Assembly (NCBI RefSeq): GCF_009651005.1
Contig: NZ_WHVW01000013.1
Span: forward strand, 26,218 to 90,217
DNA: 64,000 bases
Source of the DNA: Sporosarcina obsidiansis
GTDB taxonomy: Bacteria; Bacillota; Bacilli; Bacillales_A; Planococcaceae
Reading direction: 5' to 3'
Part shown: positions 51,845-60,741 of the stretch, in pieces
Position numbering within the stretch: position 1 is the first letter of the stretch
Layout: each line of letters opens with the position of its first letter
The notes under the pieces: model-generated
Told to the model about the DNA's origin: nothing
Seen by the model: the letters and a program-made list of their open reading frames with translations, nothing else
Database searches by the model: none
Translations under genes and position numbers: made by a program

Positions 51845-52218
51845 AGCGGCCGTACCCTCATGAAGAAGCCGGTCTTTGATTCTCCGACTTTTGCGAAGTT
51901 CTCGAGCAAATCCGACACGTCAGGAAGGATCATACTTGTGCCATCCCCCATCGTGTAGCTGTAGTCGCCAATCTTTTCAGACTTATAGCCTTTAGAAATG
52001 GACTCATCACTATTAATCAAGGCAAAGTATTGCGCGACTTTCAGCAACGCCAATCGAATTTCGGCGGGTAATGGAATATAATCTTTTAGCGGCAACTGAA
52101 TCTGCTTCTGAACGTTCGCCTCCGCTTCCAGAATATCAAACCTTAATAATGAATCAGCACGCTCTTTCACACTCTCAAACGCGCTGTATTCTTTCAGTTC
52201 GGTAGGAGTAATAAACAT
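51841..52218 (-). CDS. DUF3199/YqbG-like head-tail adaptor
   Basis: 125 residues, mostly helical: MFITPTELKEYSAFESVKERADSLLRFDILEAEANVQKQIQL. Matches the DUF3199 family of connector adaptors that sit directly after the capsid gene in PBSX-like phages. Confidence 0.75.
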   Translation of the reverse strand: MFITPTELKEYSAFESVKERADSLLRFDILEAEANVQKQIQLPLKDYIPLPAEIRLALLKVAQYFALINSDESISKGYKSEKIGDYSYTMGDGTSMILPDVSDLLENFAKVGESKTGFFMRVRPL

Positions 52219-52224
52219 CGCCGA

Positions 52225-52422
52225 TCACTCCTTCGTTTTCTTAGTTTTTGACTCTTTCTGCACTTCTTCCTTGGAATCACTCACTTCTTCGAGGTCCGGA
52301 TACAATTTCAAAAGTTCATCACGTTCTTTAGCAGTCACTTCCACAGGTTTTTGCGCATAGAAAAAACGCCCTCCGCCGATGTGCAAGGCGCCTGATTCTT
52401 TCTTATATTGCAGTTTCGCCAT
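52225..52422 (-). CDS. Small structural-region protein, unknown
   Basis: 65 residues, basic tail KEVQKESKTKKTKE. Middle KSGALHIGGGRFFYAQKPVEVTAKERDELLKLYPDLE looks like a small beta-helix-loop. Same position as short head genes in related phages; function unknown. Confidence 0.65.
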   Translation of the reverse strand: MAKLQYKKESGALHIGGGRFFYAQKPVEVTAKERDELLKLYPDLEEVSDSKEEVQKESKTKKTKE

Positions 52423-52438
52423 GTTCGTTCACCCTTTC

Positions 52439-53398
52439 TTAGAGTTTTTCACCGGACATCCAAGCGACTGCCGGAACTTCGCGAACAACTGCATCTAAGT
52501 ATGCGTACAACACATGATATGTCGCATCTTTTGCGGCTGCGGTAGCCCCATCAGCTGTACGAATGTAGCGTAATTGACGAGTGAAAACCGGCTTAAGGTT
52601 GCTACGAGGAGTTAAAGCGGCAAAACCGCTCTGCATTTCAGCAACAACTTCCACCGGGTAGCCAGCAAGACGTGTGATTTTACCATCTTGAAGAACCGCA
52701 TCACCGAAGCCTGTCTGACGTTGAGACACTAACGCCACGAGCTTATCATTCGTTTTCTGAGTGATGAACCAAGAAATATCCGGATTGCTCTTATAACGCT
52801 CAGGCAACAATTGAATGTGGTTCACGAAATCCAAGATTGTTGGTTCGTTAGTTGCCAAGTCCGTTTTGTTGGTAGATTTCTTCATTTTTTTGATGAAGCC
52901 ATCTAGGATAGACAAAAATGGATCTGCAGCTGCATCCGGATCGTCGCTCACTTTCGCTTCCGTATCTCCGTTAAAGATCAGGTCTTGCAAGTCAACTCCA
53001 AATTGTTGCTGAATCATGCTAATGACCTTCTGCTCGGCATTGTCGCCGCGTGCAGAAATAGAGTAGAATACATCATCATTCTGCAACCATTCATCCCACT
53101 TAACTTTACGTACTGCATACGGAATTTGACGGTGGCTGATTGAATCCGTACCTGTCGGAAGGTCTTCTCTTCCAGCTTGACGAATTTTGCGTCGACCTAC
53201 GGAAAGGGCATCAATATTGCCTGCTGCCACGTCGCGATAAAGTGGGTTGAGCTTAGGCAGAGTAGATGCAGTGTTGATTGTATCCACCAAGAATGCTTCG
53301 GCGTCGCTCACAGCCATAGGGATATCTAAATTCTTTTTAATACTTGCTACCGTCGATTCTTTCGACAGGATTGTTTGATTAGTTTTCATTGGTTCCAT
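52439..53398 (-). CDS. xkdG: Major capsid protein (XkdG-like)
   Basis: 319 residues, HK97 fold of the XkdG type: ISHRQIPYAVRKVKWDEWLQNDDVFYSISARGDNAEQKVISMIQQQFGVDLQDLIFNGD, and C-terminal LDAVVREVPAVAWMSGEKL. Forms the capsid shell; the N-terminal 30-40 residues probably act in scaffolding. GGAACCA upstream. Confidence 0.9.
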   Translation of the reverse strand: MEPMKTNQTILSKESTVASIKKNLDIPMAVSDAEAFLVDTINTASTLPKLNPLYRDVAAGNIDALSVGRRKIRQAGREDLPTGTDSISHRQIPYAVRKVKWDEWLQNDDVFYSISARGDNAEQKVISMIQQQFGVDLQDLIFNGDTEAKVSDDPDAAADPFLSILDGFIKKMKKSTNKTDLATNEPTILDFVNHIQLLPERYKSNPDISWFITQKTNDKLVALVSQRQTGFGDAVLQDGKITRLAGYPVEVVAEMQSGFAALTPRSNLKPVFTRQLRYIRTADGATAAAKDATYHVLYAYLDAVVREVPAVAWMSGEKL

Positions 53399-53416
53399 CC
53401 TCTCTCTTCTTGTCTA

Positions 53417-54538
53417 TTAACCAAAATGGCGCATATATAATGGGCCATCTGATTTCTCGATATGACTAGCGCCCTCTGGATCTGCTTGCTTGGAAGTGCC
53501 TCGCGCTTTCTCCACCGTTTCCAATCGTTCATTGATTGGAGCGAGCGCTTCTTTCATAACAGCTTTTAGTTGCTCTAGTTGATCGTCGCCCCCATCTTCT
53601 TGCTTTGTTTGATTAGGTTCAGCTGGGCTAACCTCTTTCTCGATTGCCTCCAATCGTTCATTGATTGGCAATAACGCTTCACCAAGCGCTTTTTTAATGT
53701 CTTCAGCTTTCATCTCATCTTCCTCCTTCTGAATTCGATCGGTCGGTTTCCCAATTGATTTTGCTATGTTTTCTGTAGCAAGCAAATCAATCAGGATATC
53801 CGACAAATCTTGGATCGCTTCTCGTATTTTCGATTCATCCTCTTCGAATTCGTATTCGTCTGATTGCCAATTGTACTGGCGCAATGCAGTTTCGAATGAA
53901 TCAATGGCTACCCAAAAGTTGTTGCCTTTCTTCCGCTTGTCGAATTGATCTTTAACGGCGCCTTTTTCAATCTTTTCGCCCGTAAAAAAGCTTTTCAGCA
54001 AATTAAAAAAGCCTTTCATTTCCGTGTCATCTTCTGACTTGGAAACAGGCTTCTCATTGCCCTGCTTTTCAATTGTTTCGGCTGTTCCGGCAAGCGAATA
54101 TCCGGTGAATTCACCTTTTTGAATCGCTTCCCATATTTCTTCAGACGCTTTTGTGACGAGTACCCACGAACCTTTAGTAATCTGTTCTTCGCCGATGGTC
54201 ATGTCGACAGGAGCGATATAGGATTCAACTACTTCTCCGACACCTGCTTCAAAGTCATGCTGCTTATCGATATTCCGAGCATCTTTTACAAACCCATGTG
54301 CCGCCTTCTCGATTTCATCAGCCGTCATAAAGTCACCGTGAGAGTCTTCCACGTCAGGTTCGTAAACGACGCCGTAAACCAGTTTCTGTGCTTCGTCTTC
54401 TTTATTGACGAATACCTTCACTTCTTTTTGAAAAGTAGGCTCATCAGCGGACTTTGTTAGAAAGAACTGCTTCTTATTGGCGCCTTTGTCCACATAAGAG
54501 ACGTGTGTGATATTCGCGTTGATTAATTCTCTTGCCAT
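53417..54538 (-). CDS. xkdF: XkdF-like head maturation/scaffolding protein
   Basis: 373 residues. N-terminal XkdF domain: ITHVSYVDKGANKKQFFLTK, VYEPDVEDSHGDFMTADEIEKAAHGF and the KGEFTGYSLAG motif, a protease-like domain that processes the scaffold; the C-terminal half is charged and coiled (two similar units, AxLxPINERLEAIEKEVS and ALAPINERLETVEKA), serving as scaffold. GAAAGGGGG precedes ATG. Confidence 0.88.
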   Translation of the reverse strand: MARELINANITHVSYVDKGANKKQFFLTKSADEPTFQKEVKVFVNKEDEAQKLVYGVVYEPDVEDSHGDFMTADEIEKAAHGFVKDARNIDKQHDFEAGVGEVVESYIAPVDMTIGEEQITKGSWVLVTKASEEIWEAIQKGEFTGYSLAGTAETIEKQGNEKPVSKSEDDTEMKGFFNLLKSFFTGEKIEKGAVKDQFDKRKKGNNFWVAIDSFETALRQYNWQSDEYEFEEDESKIREAIQDLSDILIDLLATENIAKSIGKPTDRIQKEEDEMKAEDIKKALGEALLPINERLEAIEKEVSPAEPNQTKQEDGGDDQLEQLKAVMKEALAPINERLETVEKARGTSKQADPEGASHIEKSDGPLYMRHFG

Positions 54539-54541
54539 TTA

Positions 54542-54670
54542 TCATTCACCCCCTTTCAAACTCACTGCAAGAATTGATGAAATTCGTTTTCCCAAGCTGA
54601 ATACTAGAGTAAGATGGGTTTCAGACCTTGAAATAACAGACAGATCAACACTTAATTCCAATTCATTCAC
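54542..54670 (-). CDS. Tiny ORF between head genes
   Basis: 42 residues from GTG 54670, overlapping the stop of the minor head gene as GTGA, and ending where the xkdF ribosome site begins. It reads VNELELSVDLSVISRSETHL and continues to GGE. Fits exactly between its neighbours without gap. No homology recognised; weak ribosome site. Confidence 0.4.
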   Translation of the reverse strand: MNELELSVDLSVISRSETHLTLVFSLGKRISSILAVSLKGGE

Positions 54671-55584
54671 TCCTCATTCAACTCAACAAGCACCTGCTGT
54701 CGAATCTCTTCTTTTTCTTCCGGGCTCAATCGGATAATGTCTTGATTAACAACCGGACCAATCACGCAACCACAATTAACACGATTCTTCGCACTGAATG
54801 TCGTATCTCGCGGGTACATACCGAATTCGCCATCTACCAAGAACAATTCATCCACTCCTACCACTTCTCCATCCATTGCGACGTGTGTGGGACGCGGCAC
54901 GCTTTTTTTAGAGCCGCTATGTTTCCATTTCTTCCCCTCAACAGCAGGGGATTGCATGAATGACTCCCAATTGGCTTGACTAGATGCAGTGAGTATTTCC
55001 GTTCGAGCAGTTGCCCTGGCTCGCTTGCGGTCAAATTCCGGCAGTTCTTTGAGTCGTAGCTCTGCCTGCTGGATGGATTCGCCGTTCTGTATGGCTTCGA
55101 TCAGTTCAAATTCAATGGCCTTATGCGTGTTAAGTTGCATAATCTCAGCTAATTCATCAGACCAAGACGTGATCCAATCGGTCGTCTTCTTAGATAGCGT
55201 TTGGAACGGCACATCCTTGTCAATCGACTCCATGATGACTTTAGCAAGTCCCTTTGTCGTTAACGTCAAAAAGGCAGCCGCTTCAACACCATAAAGTGCT
55301 ACAAATTCATCAGCTGCGAATAGATTACTTTGAAAATAGTTGAGCATAGTCTCTAGTGTCAATTCGTCATCTTTTGAAATAAATGCCTTAAACGCATCGA
55401 GGTAAAACTTACGCTGTTGACGCAAAAACTTCGCAGTTAACTTCTCAAATTCTTCGACTAATCCAGGCAGATCTTGCAGTTCAGGAATATCGTCAGGCAA
55501 TATCTCGGTGATATCTTCCGCACTTTCTTCTGCCTTCTGGATGAACGTGTTGATATTAGCGAGTAGTTTGTCTACCTGATTCAT
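54667..55584 (-). CDS. Minor head protein (MuF/SPP1 gp7-like)
   Basis: 305 residues, helical N-terminus, with the Mu-F domain in the C-terminal half: RARATARTEILTASSQANWESFMQS, KKWKHSGSKKSVPRPTHVAMDGEVV, and NCGCVIGPVV. Minor head or morphogenesis protein required for DNA injection or head stability. Overlaps portal by four bases. Confidence 0.88.
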   Translation of the reverse strand: MNQVDKLLANINTFIQKAEESAEDITEILPDDIPELQDLPGLVEEFEKLTAKFLRQQRKFYLDAFKAFISKDDELTLETMLNYFQSNLFAADEFVALYGVEAAAFLTLTTKGLAKVIMESIDKDVPFQTLSKKTTDWITSWSDELAEIMQLNTHKAIEFELIEAIQNGESIQQAELRLKELPEFDRKRARATARTEILTASSQANWESFMQSPAVEGKKWKHSGSKKSVPRPTHVAMDGEVVGVDELFLVDGEFGMYPRDTTFSAKNRVNCGCVIGPVVNQDIIRLSPEEKEEIRQQVLVELNEE

Positions 55585-57110
55585 GACTGCATCGACTCCA
55601 GGACATCCCGCATATCTTTCAGGAGGTCAATTAAACTCTCCTGTTGATAGTCTGATTTCATGATGTCGCGAAGTCCATCGGATACACCGGACTGATTTTG
55701 CATCGGCGTCATCGGCAAGTCGTACTCTTCCGGCAAGAATTCTACTTTCTTACCGAGCACCTGTCCAAGCAGTGGCCGCAAATCATTCGGTGCAACTGCG
55801 TGTGCTTGAATAAACGGACTGAGCACCTTTGCAATCTCAATCGGATCATGAAAATCAGCACCTTTGATTGACAGCTTCACGTATTGGAACTCAAGGGGCT
55901 CCAAAAACAAGGCGTTTAAAATTCGCGCCAAAGTCTTGCGCTCCGGTTGAAACACTTGCTCTTCTGTCACCTTTCGAGCCGTATCTGCCGTTGCCCTGCT
56001 GAACTCCTGCGCCTCCCCTGTATAGAGGGGTGGTAAACGGAAAGAGGAGCGAATCTTTTGGCGCGTGTTCTCATCGTATTCCAAAAATAAAGCATCCTGC
56101 TGCAGCACTTCGGCCAATGATTTGATTTCCACTTTCGCAGGAGTAATTTTTTCATCGCCATTCGTCATTTTTTCCTCAGCGATACCTTGCACTTCCAACA
56201 ACAAAAACTTGTGTGCGTTGTCTGTACCGGAAAGATCGTTCATATACGTTTGCAAGTTATTATAAGACGTGTCATCCAGTTGCCCGTTACTAACAGTGAT
56301 TGCTGCCGGGATGTGACGTCCATTTGTGAAATACATCAGATTCAACTCTTCCGCTTTCCTAGCGCCATACAGACTAATCAGGTTCCCGAGCCAGCGCGGC
56401 TTCCCATACGTTCCACTACCAATCTTGAAATGATAGATTTCCGTAGCTCGCAAGTTTTCCGGTGTGCTTTCATCAAACTTTCCGGTAGCACTGTTCATAA
56501 TCCGTGGATCGCCGTACTCTTTGAAGTACACTTTCTCCTGATCGATCATCTGGACGTACCGTCTGAACCGCTTCCAACGCTTCACTTTCTTTTCTACACC
56601 ATTTTCGAGGATCTTGTACTCCACTTCCTCGGGTTCAGTCTTCTTACAGACGCGCATATGCTGCGCATCCGCATACTCGATGCCAACCGGCAGCCTGGTA
56701 CCATCCCGGATAATCTCGATATAGCCGTTACCCGTCTTCTCCCTGTCATCAATGACATAACCCAGAATTAACTCCGGCGACTCGTCTAGATTCAAGTAGC
56801 GAATGAACTCACCAAGCCGTGTATTCTCTTTTTCGGCCTGCTCTTTAACAGCCTGCTCGATTTCTTCCGAGTTGATATCTAGCTTGTATTCCGATTCGAC
56901 GCCGAAACCGACTATGTTCGTTTTGTATGCATCGATACATTGTTGCAAGATGGAAGAGTACTCGCCCATCAACTTTAGCTCAGTAAGGTTATACGGAGGT
57001 TCCAAAATGTCCGATCCGTATAGCGTTTTAAAATCATCTTTATGGATCTGCTTGGTAGTCGGTGAAACTGTTGCCTTCACTACCCTTGCCCTTACATTAG
57101 ATTCTGACAA
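55581..57110 (-). CDS. xkdE: Portal protein (XkdE-like)
   Basis: 509 residues, start TTG after GGAGGAG. SPP1/HK97-like portal: YGSDILEPPYNLTELKLMGEYSSILQQCIDAYKTNI, NGYIEIIRDGTRLPVGIEYADAQHMRVCKK, and FRLPPLYTGEAQEFSRATADTARK. Forms the dodecameric channel at one vertex, docking terminase and then the tail. Confidence 0.92.
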   Translation of the reverse strand: MSESNVRARVVKATVSPTTKQIHKDDFKTLYGSDILEPPYNLTELKLMGEYSSILQQCIDAYKTNIVGFGVESEYKLDINSEEIEQAVKEQAEKENTRLGEFIRYLNLDESPELILGYVIDDREKTGNGYIEIIRDGTRLPVGIEYADAQHMRVCKKTEPEEVEYKILENGVEKKVKRWKRFRRYVQMIDQEKVYFKEYGDPRIMNSATGKFDESTPENLRATEIYHFKIGSGTYGKPRWLGNLISLYGARKAEELNLMYFTNGRHIPAAITVSNGQLDDTSYNNLQTYMNDLSGTDNAHKFLLLEVQGIAEEKMTNGDEKITPAKVEIKSLAEVLQQDALFLEYDENTRQKIRSSFRLPPLYTGEAQEFSRATADTARKVTEEQVFQPERKTLARILNALFLEPLEFQYVKLSIKGADFHDPIEIAKVLSPFIQAHAVAPNDLRPLLGQVLGKKVEFLPEEYDLPMTPMQNQSGVSDGLRDIMKSDYQQESLIDLLKDMRDVLESMQS

Positions 57111-57113
57111 TGT

Positions 57114-58424
57114 TTATCTCCTCCTTCCCGCTGGACGTGCCGAAGACGGCCTCCCTTGTACTACTTCCTTCAAATCAGTAACTTCATACCCATCTAACCC
57201 ATACCACGCGGCTTCAAATGTATGGGCATCGATGTCGAACTCGTCTTCTATGATGTTGCCGTTTCTGTCAGTTGCATAGACCAAGTTCTCCATTTCATGA
57301 ACGGCGTTCGTGCAAGCATCCGAGCAAATGATTTTCTTAAAACGCTTCATTTTCTTGGTATTTTGCAAACGAGAACCTTGATATTTATGAGCGCCGTACA
57401 TATTGAAACCTTGCTGTCTGAAATACTGGATAGTCTTTTGCTCAGCTGAATCCGCTATAATTCGTTCGCCAGTCTTTACAAACTCTTGTAATTCAACAAC
57501 AGTTTTATCATCCGTCATCCCTCGTTTGTAGTATTCCCAGTAGATATACAGATAGTGCTTCTCGGTATCGACTACCATCCGAAGAACCGCGTTATAAGAT
57601 TCAATAAATCCAAAGTCCATGCCAACTCTATACATGGGCTTCCTAATTTCTTCAATAGATTTCATAACTAGCTCATGCGGCATAACTTGGAATTGCGGCA
57701 ATACCCGCTTTCCGTTAACGCCAAAACGACCTTTCCGGGCAATCCGGTAAAGGTCAGGATCATAATCTTTCATTTCCTCCAGCTGCTCAACGTAACTGTC
57801 AGGCAGGAACAGATTGTCATCCGCTGTTGAATGGTGATAGTATGTATCGCCAACAACCATGGTTCGCTCTCTGTACAGGGCTTTGTCATCCAATACCAGG
57901 CGCTTGTTCTTTCTGTCCTGGAAGAAGTGCAAATACGTCCAGTTATTCTCACCAACTGGATTCGTTGACAGAATCATGTGCAGCTTGAGCGATGGATGAC
58001 GCAAACGACCAAGCAGCTCTTTAAAGCCCGCATACTTAATTTCGGAACACTCTTCCAACCAGATCAGGGATACGTTATTAATTGATTTCAGTTTCTCCGG
58101 CTTATCCATCCCTTTAAAGATAATCTTGGAACCGTTTGGAAATCGGATTTGCATAGGAGACGTTACACATCTGATTTTATGAGATAGGCCCATATCCTCA
58201 ATGATTTCGCTTAATAATGAATATGTGGAATCCCTGTGCGTGTCATATACCTCACGAATTACGAGAGCTGTTCGTTTCTCTTCTATCAGTTTCAGTATAA
58301 CTTTCAGAGCAACATGATAACTCTTCGATGAACCATATCCACCAACCAGAAACTGAAACTTTTGTTTCCAGTCAAACAAAAAATCCTCGAAGTGTGGATT
58401 AACTTCTTTTTGGATAGCCACCAT
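57114..58424 (-). CDS. xtmB: Terminase large subunit (PBSX XtmB type)
   Basis: 436 residues. ATPase domain with [14 protein letters not shown] (Walker A variant), [10 protein letters not shown] (Walker B) and a nuclease domain with VGMDFGF and [16 protein letters not shown] acidic residues. Motor that translocates DNA into the procapsid. Overlaps the small subunit by one base. Confidence 0.93.
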   Translation of the reverse strand: MVAIQKEVNPHFEDFLFDWKQKFQFLVGGYGSSKSYHVALKVILKLIEEKRTALVIREVYDTHRDSTYSLLSEIIEDMGLSHKIRCVTSPMQIRFPNGSKIIFKGMDKPEKLKSINNVSLIWLEECSEIKYAGFKELLGRLRHPSLKLHMILSTNPVGENNWTYLHFFQDRKNKRLVLDDKALYRERTMVVGDTYYHHSTADDNLFLPDSYVEQLEEMKDYDPDLYRIARKGRFGVNGKRVLPQFQVMPHELVMKSIEEIRKPMYRVGMDFGFIESYNAVLRMVVDTEKHYLYIYWEYYKRGMTDDKTVVELQEFVKTGERIIADSAEQKTIQYFRQQGFNMYGAHKYQGSRLQNTKKMKRFKKIICSDACTNAVHEMENLVYATDRNGNIIEDEFDIDAHTFEAAWYGLDGYEVTDLKEVVQGRPSSARPAGRRR

Positions 58425-59215
58425 CAGCGACCACCCTTTCGAGTAATCATGATTTCGATCGGGCCATCGTCACCATCGCCAGTGAGCTTGTCGATTTCAG
58501 CACGCGTCTTGTCTATGCCAACTTGCATACCTTCCAGCTTCAGCAAGCGTTCATCATTATCGTATGCCATTTCGCAAAATTGCTTAATGGATGTACGTAG
58601 CTCGCCGATTGCCCGGGACTGCGCATTCATGAAGGTAGCATGACGATCCCAGGCGAACTGTATTTCGTATTCTTGTTCAACCGGCATCTGAACTTCTATG
58701 CCTTCAGCGGAGATCACATTCTCGACTTTCAGCTTCTTCAGCTCTTTGGCCGTGTCATCTTGATTTTGGACGAACATGATCTGCTGCGCTCGAATGATGG
58801 CAGCGTACTGAATCATGATTTGGTCCCATAGTAGATCAGCGGGATTGTCCTTGTCCATCACGCCCATGATTGCCAGTGTTTCCTGGGGAATGTACCGGGA
58901 AAATAGGCCGTGCTTTAATGCAGCGGTGTTCCGTTCTGTGAATTGGTTCTTCGGATTAGGGTTGCCACTCCGGTTGCGCCGCTTCTTCTCATTGGCATTA
59001 GATGATGTTCTTTTTCTATCAGAGCCTGAATCGCTGTCTGGATCGGTTGCAACTCTCTTGCTTTTCTTGGTTGCATCGGTTGCATGCCTCGACCACCCTT
59101 CACGGCTGCGGCGACTCTTTAAGGTACCCTCTTTTACACCGTGCTTTTCAGCCAGTGCTTTGAAGGTGATTTTTGTTGTTTCCCACTCTATCTGAATCTC
59201 TTCCCAATTCGGCAT
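58424..59215 (-). CDS. xtmA: Terminase small subunit (PBSX XtmA type)
   Basis: 263 residues. N-terminal [27 protein letters not shown] binds the packaging site; basic linker [31 protein letters not shown]-terminal oligomerisation helices. First gene of the late head-tail operon. The ATG follows GGAAGTGA. Confidence 0.92.
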   Translation of the reverse strand: MPNWEEIQIEWETTKITFKALAEKHGVKEGTLKSRRSREGWSRHATDATKKSKRVATDPDSDSGSDRKRTSSNANEKKRRNRSGNPNPKNQFTERNTAALKHGLFSRYIPQETLAIMGVMDKDNPADLLWDQIMIQYAAIIRAQQIMFVQNQDDTAKELKKLKVENVISAEGIEVQMPVEQEYEIQFAWDRHATFMNAQSRAIGELRTSIKQFCEMAYDNDERLLKLEGMQVGIDKTRAEIDKLTGDGDDGPIEIMITRKGGR

Positions 59216-59251
59216 CTACATCACTTCCGCCTCCTGTATTTTAAGACATAA

Positions 59252-59272
59252 AAAAGCACCCCGAAGGATGCT
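59252..59272 (-). terminator. Intrinsic terminator of the 82-residue gene
   Basis: Minus strand AGCATCC-TTC-GGGGTGCT followed by TTTTTTATG. One of a series of related hairpins after each accessory gene; located before xtmA, it also insulates the late operon. Confidence 0.75.
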
Positions 59273-59277
59273 CGTTA

Positions 59278-59526
59278 TTATTGCTGTTCCATGTACCTTT
59301 TGCATGCATCAATCATTTCCGTTAAAGGTTGGTTGCTGAGTAGTTCTGTCCAGGGAAGTTCTACTTTCCTGTCCAAAACTATTGCTTTGCCTTTGTAAAC
59401 TTCACCCTTGTCTGCCAAGGTAATTTCCCACTTCCAAACCGTTGTCATAGACCCCATATTACCCATGGGTCTCGTCGTCTCTATTTCCACTAAATGCAAA
59501 GTTGTATTGTATATGGTGTGTTTCAA
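59278..59526 (-). CDS. Accessory small protein, unknown
   Basis: 82 residues from TTG 59526, following GGGAGGTGATAAAA. MKHTIYNTTLHLVEIETTRPMGNMGSMTTVWKWEITLADKG... beta-rich N-terminus and helical C-terminus. No homology recognised. Own leader and terminator. Confidence 0.55.
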   Translation of the reverse strand: MKHTIYNTTLHLVEIETTRPMGNMGSMTTVWKWEITLADKGEVYKGKAIVLDRKVELPWTELLSNQPLTEMIDACKRYMEQQ

Positions 59527-59546
59527 TTTTATCACCTCCCTTACGA

Positions 59547-59605
59547 CATTCTTCGTCATATCGGGAATCAATATCTGTGCAAACCATTCGACAAATACCG
59601 ACATA
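59547..59605 (-). repeat. Accessory-gene leader motif copy
   Basis: Minus strand ATGTCGGTATTTGTCGAA (59587-59605) and downstream GATATTGATTCCCGATATGACG before the ribosome site of the 82-residue gene. Near copy of 60477-60530. Confidence 0.6.
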
Positions 59606-59622
59606 TTTAATTTCAGGCATAG

Positions 59623-59645
59623 AAAAGCACCTCGTAAGAGATGCT
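59623..59645 (-). terminator. Intrinsic terminator of the 61-residue gene
   Basis: AGCATCT / GAGGTGCT stem with a short loop and TTTTCTATG after it on the minus strand. Confidence 0.7.
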
Positions 59646-59649
59646 TCAA

Positions 59650-59835
59650 TCAGAATTTCGTTCTCATGTAATCTCGAGTTTTTTTATTCATAGCCTCGAC
59701 AACTTTAGAATCGAATTGATTCTCTATTGCTCGATTGTTTTTACTGATTAAACCAGCAATAATATACTTATCTTCTTCAGATAACTTTGTTTCATCCAAT
59801 ATCGAAAAGATCTCCTCTTCGGTCAGACCGATCAT
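59650..59835 (-). CDS. Accessory small helical protein, unknown
   Basis: 61 residues: MIGLTEEEIFSILDETKLSEEDKYIIAGLISKNNRAIE... all-helical, acidic then basic. ATG with GGGAGGTGAG upstream; the ATG overlaps the stop of an upstream 35-residue frame. Not recognised. Confidence 0.6.
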   Translation of the reverse strand: MIGLTEEEIFSILDETKLSEEDKYIIAGLISKNNRAIENQFDSKVVEAMNKKTRDYMRTKF

Positions 59836-59939
59836 TGAATCTCACCTCCCACTGTCAATATACTCCGAGGAAGGCTATAAATCCTTTTAATTCCACAAAT
59901 ATCTTCCGTTATGTACGGAGCTGCCAGGATGCAATTCAT
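59832..59939 (-). CDS. Possible 35-residue leader peptide
   Basis: A short frame from ATG 59939 (MNCILAAPYITEDICG...) to TGA 59832, translationally coupled (ATGA) to the 61-residue gene and preceded by AAAGGAGAGGTG. The same leader sequence recurs at 61470-61537 and 62013-62076, where the frame closes after about 9-10 codons. So this may be a leader rather than a protein gene. Confidence 0.3.
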   Translation of the reverse strand: MNCILAAPYITEDICGIKRIYSLPRSILTVGGEIQ

Positions 59940-59980
59940 TGTTCGAACGCACCTCTCCTTTATTTTTAGACATAGAAAAA
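59903..59980 (-). repeat. Connector/leader repeat copy A
   Basis: Minus strand TTTTTCTATGTCTAAAAATAAAGG ... GGTGCGTTCGAACA, then CATCCTGGCAGCTCCGTACATAACG. Related to copy B (61470-61537) and copy C (62013-62076). Confidence 0.7.
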
Positions 59981-59998
59981 GCCGCACAATTATGCGGC
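59976..59998 (-). terminator. Intrinsic terminator of the 145-residue gene
   Basis: GGCCGCA-TAATTG-TGCGGC stem, followed on the minus strand by TTTTTCTATG. Confidence 0.75.
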
Positions 59999-60013
59999 CG
60001 GATACATATTAAA

Positions 60014-60451
60014 TCAGTTTCCAATTACTTCTTGAATATATTTATAAATTTCTTCTATTTTTTTTTGTAACTTATGCTTATGATGCTCACTGTCATTTAA
60101 GCTATCCAAAACAAATGTATCTCCATCATCAAAGTATATTGTAAGTACAGAAGAAATTCTGTTCTTATGAGATATGATAAGCTTTTTTATACTTTTAAGA
60201 CTTCTGTCTTCAATGCTTATATATCCTTCCTCCAGGAAGCTGGCGATGCGTATTTTATTCTTCATTAAGAATAGCAACTTAGCTTCTTCTAATGACTTTT
60301 CTTTGAACAGAAAGTTCTTTGGATAAAACAAATGTATTTCATCTTCGTTTATTAAGTCACTCAGAGAATATTGTTGATCTTCTACGCTTGTGTTCATAAA
60401 GCCTATTCCACGAAACTCTTTTAAAAATTCTTGGTAAGTTATTTCGTACAT
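60014..60451 (-). CDS. Accessory protein, unknown
   Basis: 145 residues from ATG 60451, after AGGAGGTG. MYEITYQEFLKEFRGIGFMN... with beta strands VLTIYFDDGDTFVLDSLND and a coiled C-terminus. Frame extends upstream to 60553 but the start is clear. No family recognised with confidence. Own promoter-like leader. Confidence 0.6.
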   Translation of the reverse strand: MYEITYQEFLKEFRGIGFMNTSVEDQQYSLSDLINEDEIHLFYPKNFLFKEKSLEEAKLLFLMKNKIRIASFLEEGYISIEDRSLKSIKKLIISHKNRISSVLTIYFDDGDTFVLDSLNDSEHHKHKLQKKIEEIYKYIQEVIGN

Positions 60452-60476
60452 AATTATTTCACCTCCTACTGACAAT

Positions 60477-60530
60477 ATTCGCCACATTAGGAGTATATAC
60501 CTGTAAGAATAGTTCGACAAATAACGACAT
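60477..60530 (-). repeat. Accessory-gene leader motif copy with promoter-like elements
   Basis: Minus strand ATGTCGTTATTTGTCGAA, then TTGTCG with 17-bp spacing to TATACT, then CTAATGTGGCGAATATTGTCAG. The TTGTCG-N17-TATACT arrangement looks like a promoter. Confidence 0.6.
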
Positions 60531-60541
60531 TCATAAAAATA

Positions 60542-60568
60542 TAAAAAAAGCACCTCCGAGGAGATGCT
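60542..60568 (-). terminator. Intrinsic terminator of the 50-residue gene
   Basis: Stem of AGCATCTCC / GGAGGTGCT, minus strand continuing TTTTTTTAT. Confidence 0.75.
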
Positions 60569-60721
60569 TCAAGAATATCTAGCTTTATTTAATTTGTCTA
60601 GAGCATTAAATGCCTCTTTCAATAAATCAGCGTGACTCTTACTTTTGTTTGAGACAACATCCTGTTTATTGACTCTGGGTCTGATTTTTTTTTTATAATC
60701 AACCAACTCTACAACTTTCAT
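60569..60721 (-). CDS. Small basic accessory protein, unknown
   Basis: 50 residues: MKVVELVDYKKKIRPRVNKQ, then HADLLKEAFNALDKLNKARYS. Start ATG 60721 after GAGGTGAA. Basic, with a C-terminal amphipathic helix. Flanked by the 217- and 145-residue accessory genes and followed by its own terminator. Function unknown. Confidence 0.55.
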   Translation of the reverse strand: MKVVELVDYKKKIRPRVNKQDVVSNKSKSHADLLKEAFNALDKLNKARYS

Positions 60722-60741
60722 GTCTTCACCTCAATACATTA

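Noticed and set aside
59278..59649. Start of the accessory protein at 59649
   Set aside because: The first 41 codons cross the conserved leader; GGGAGGTGA points to TTG 59526.
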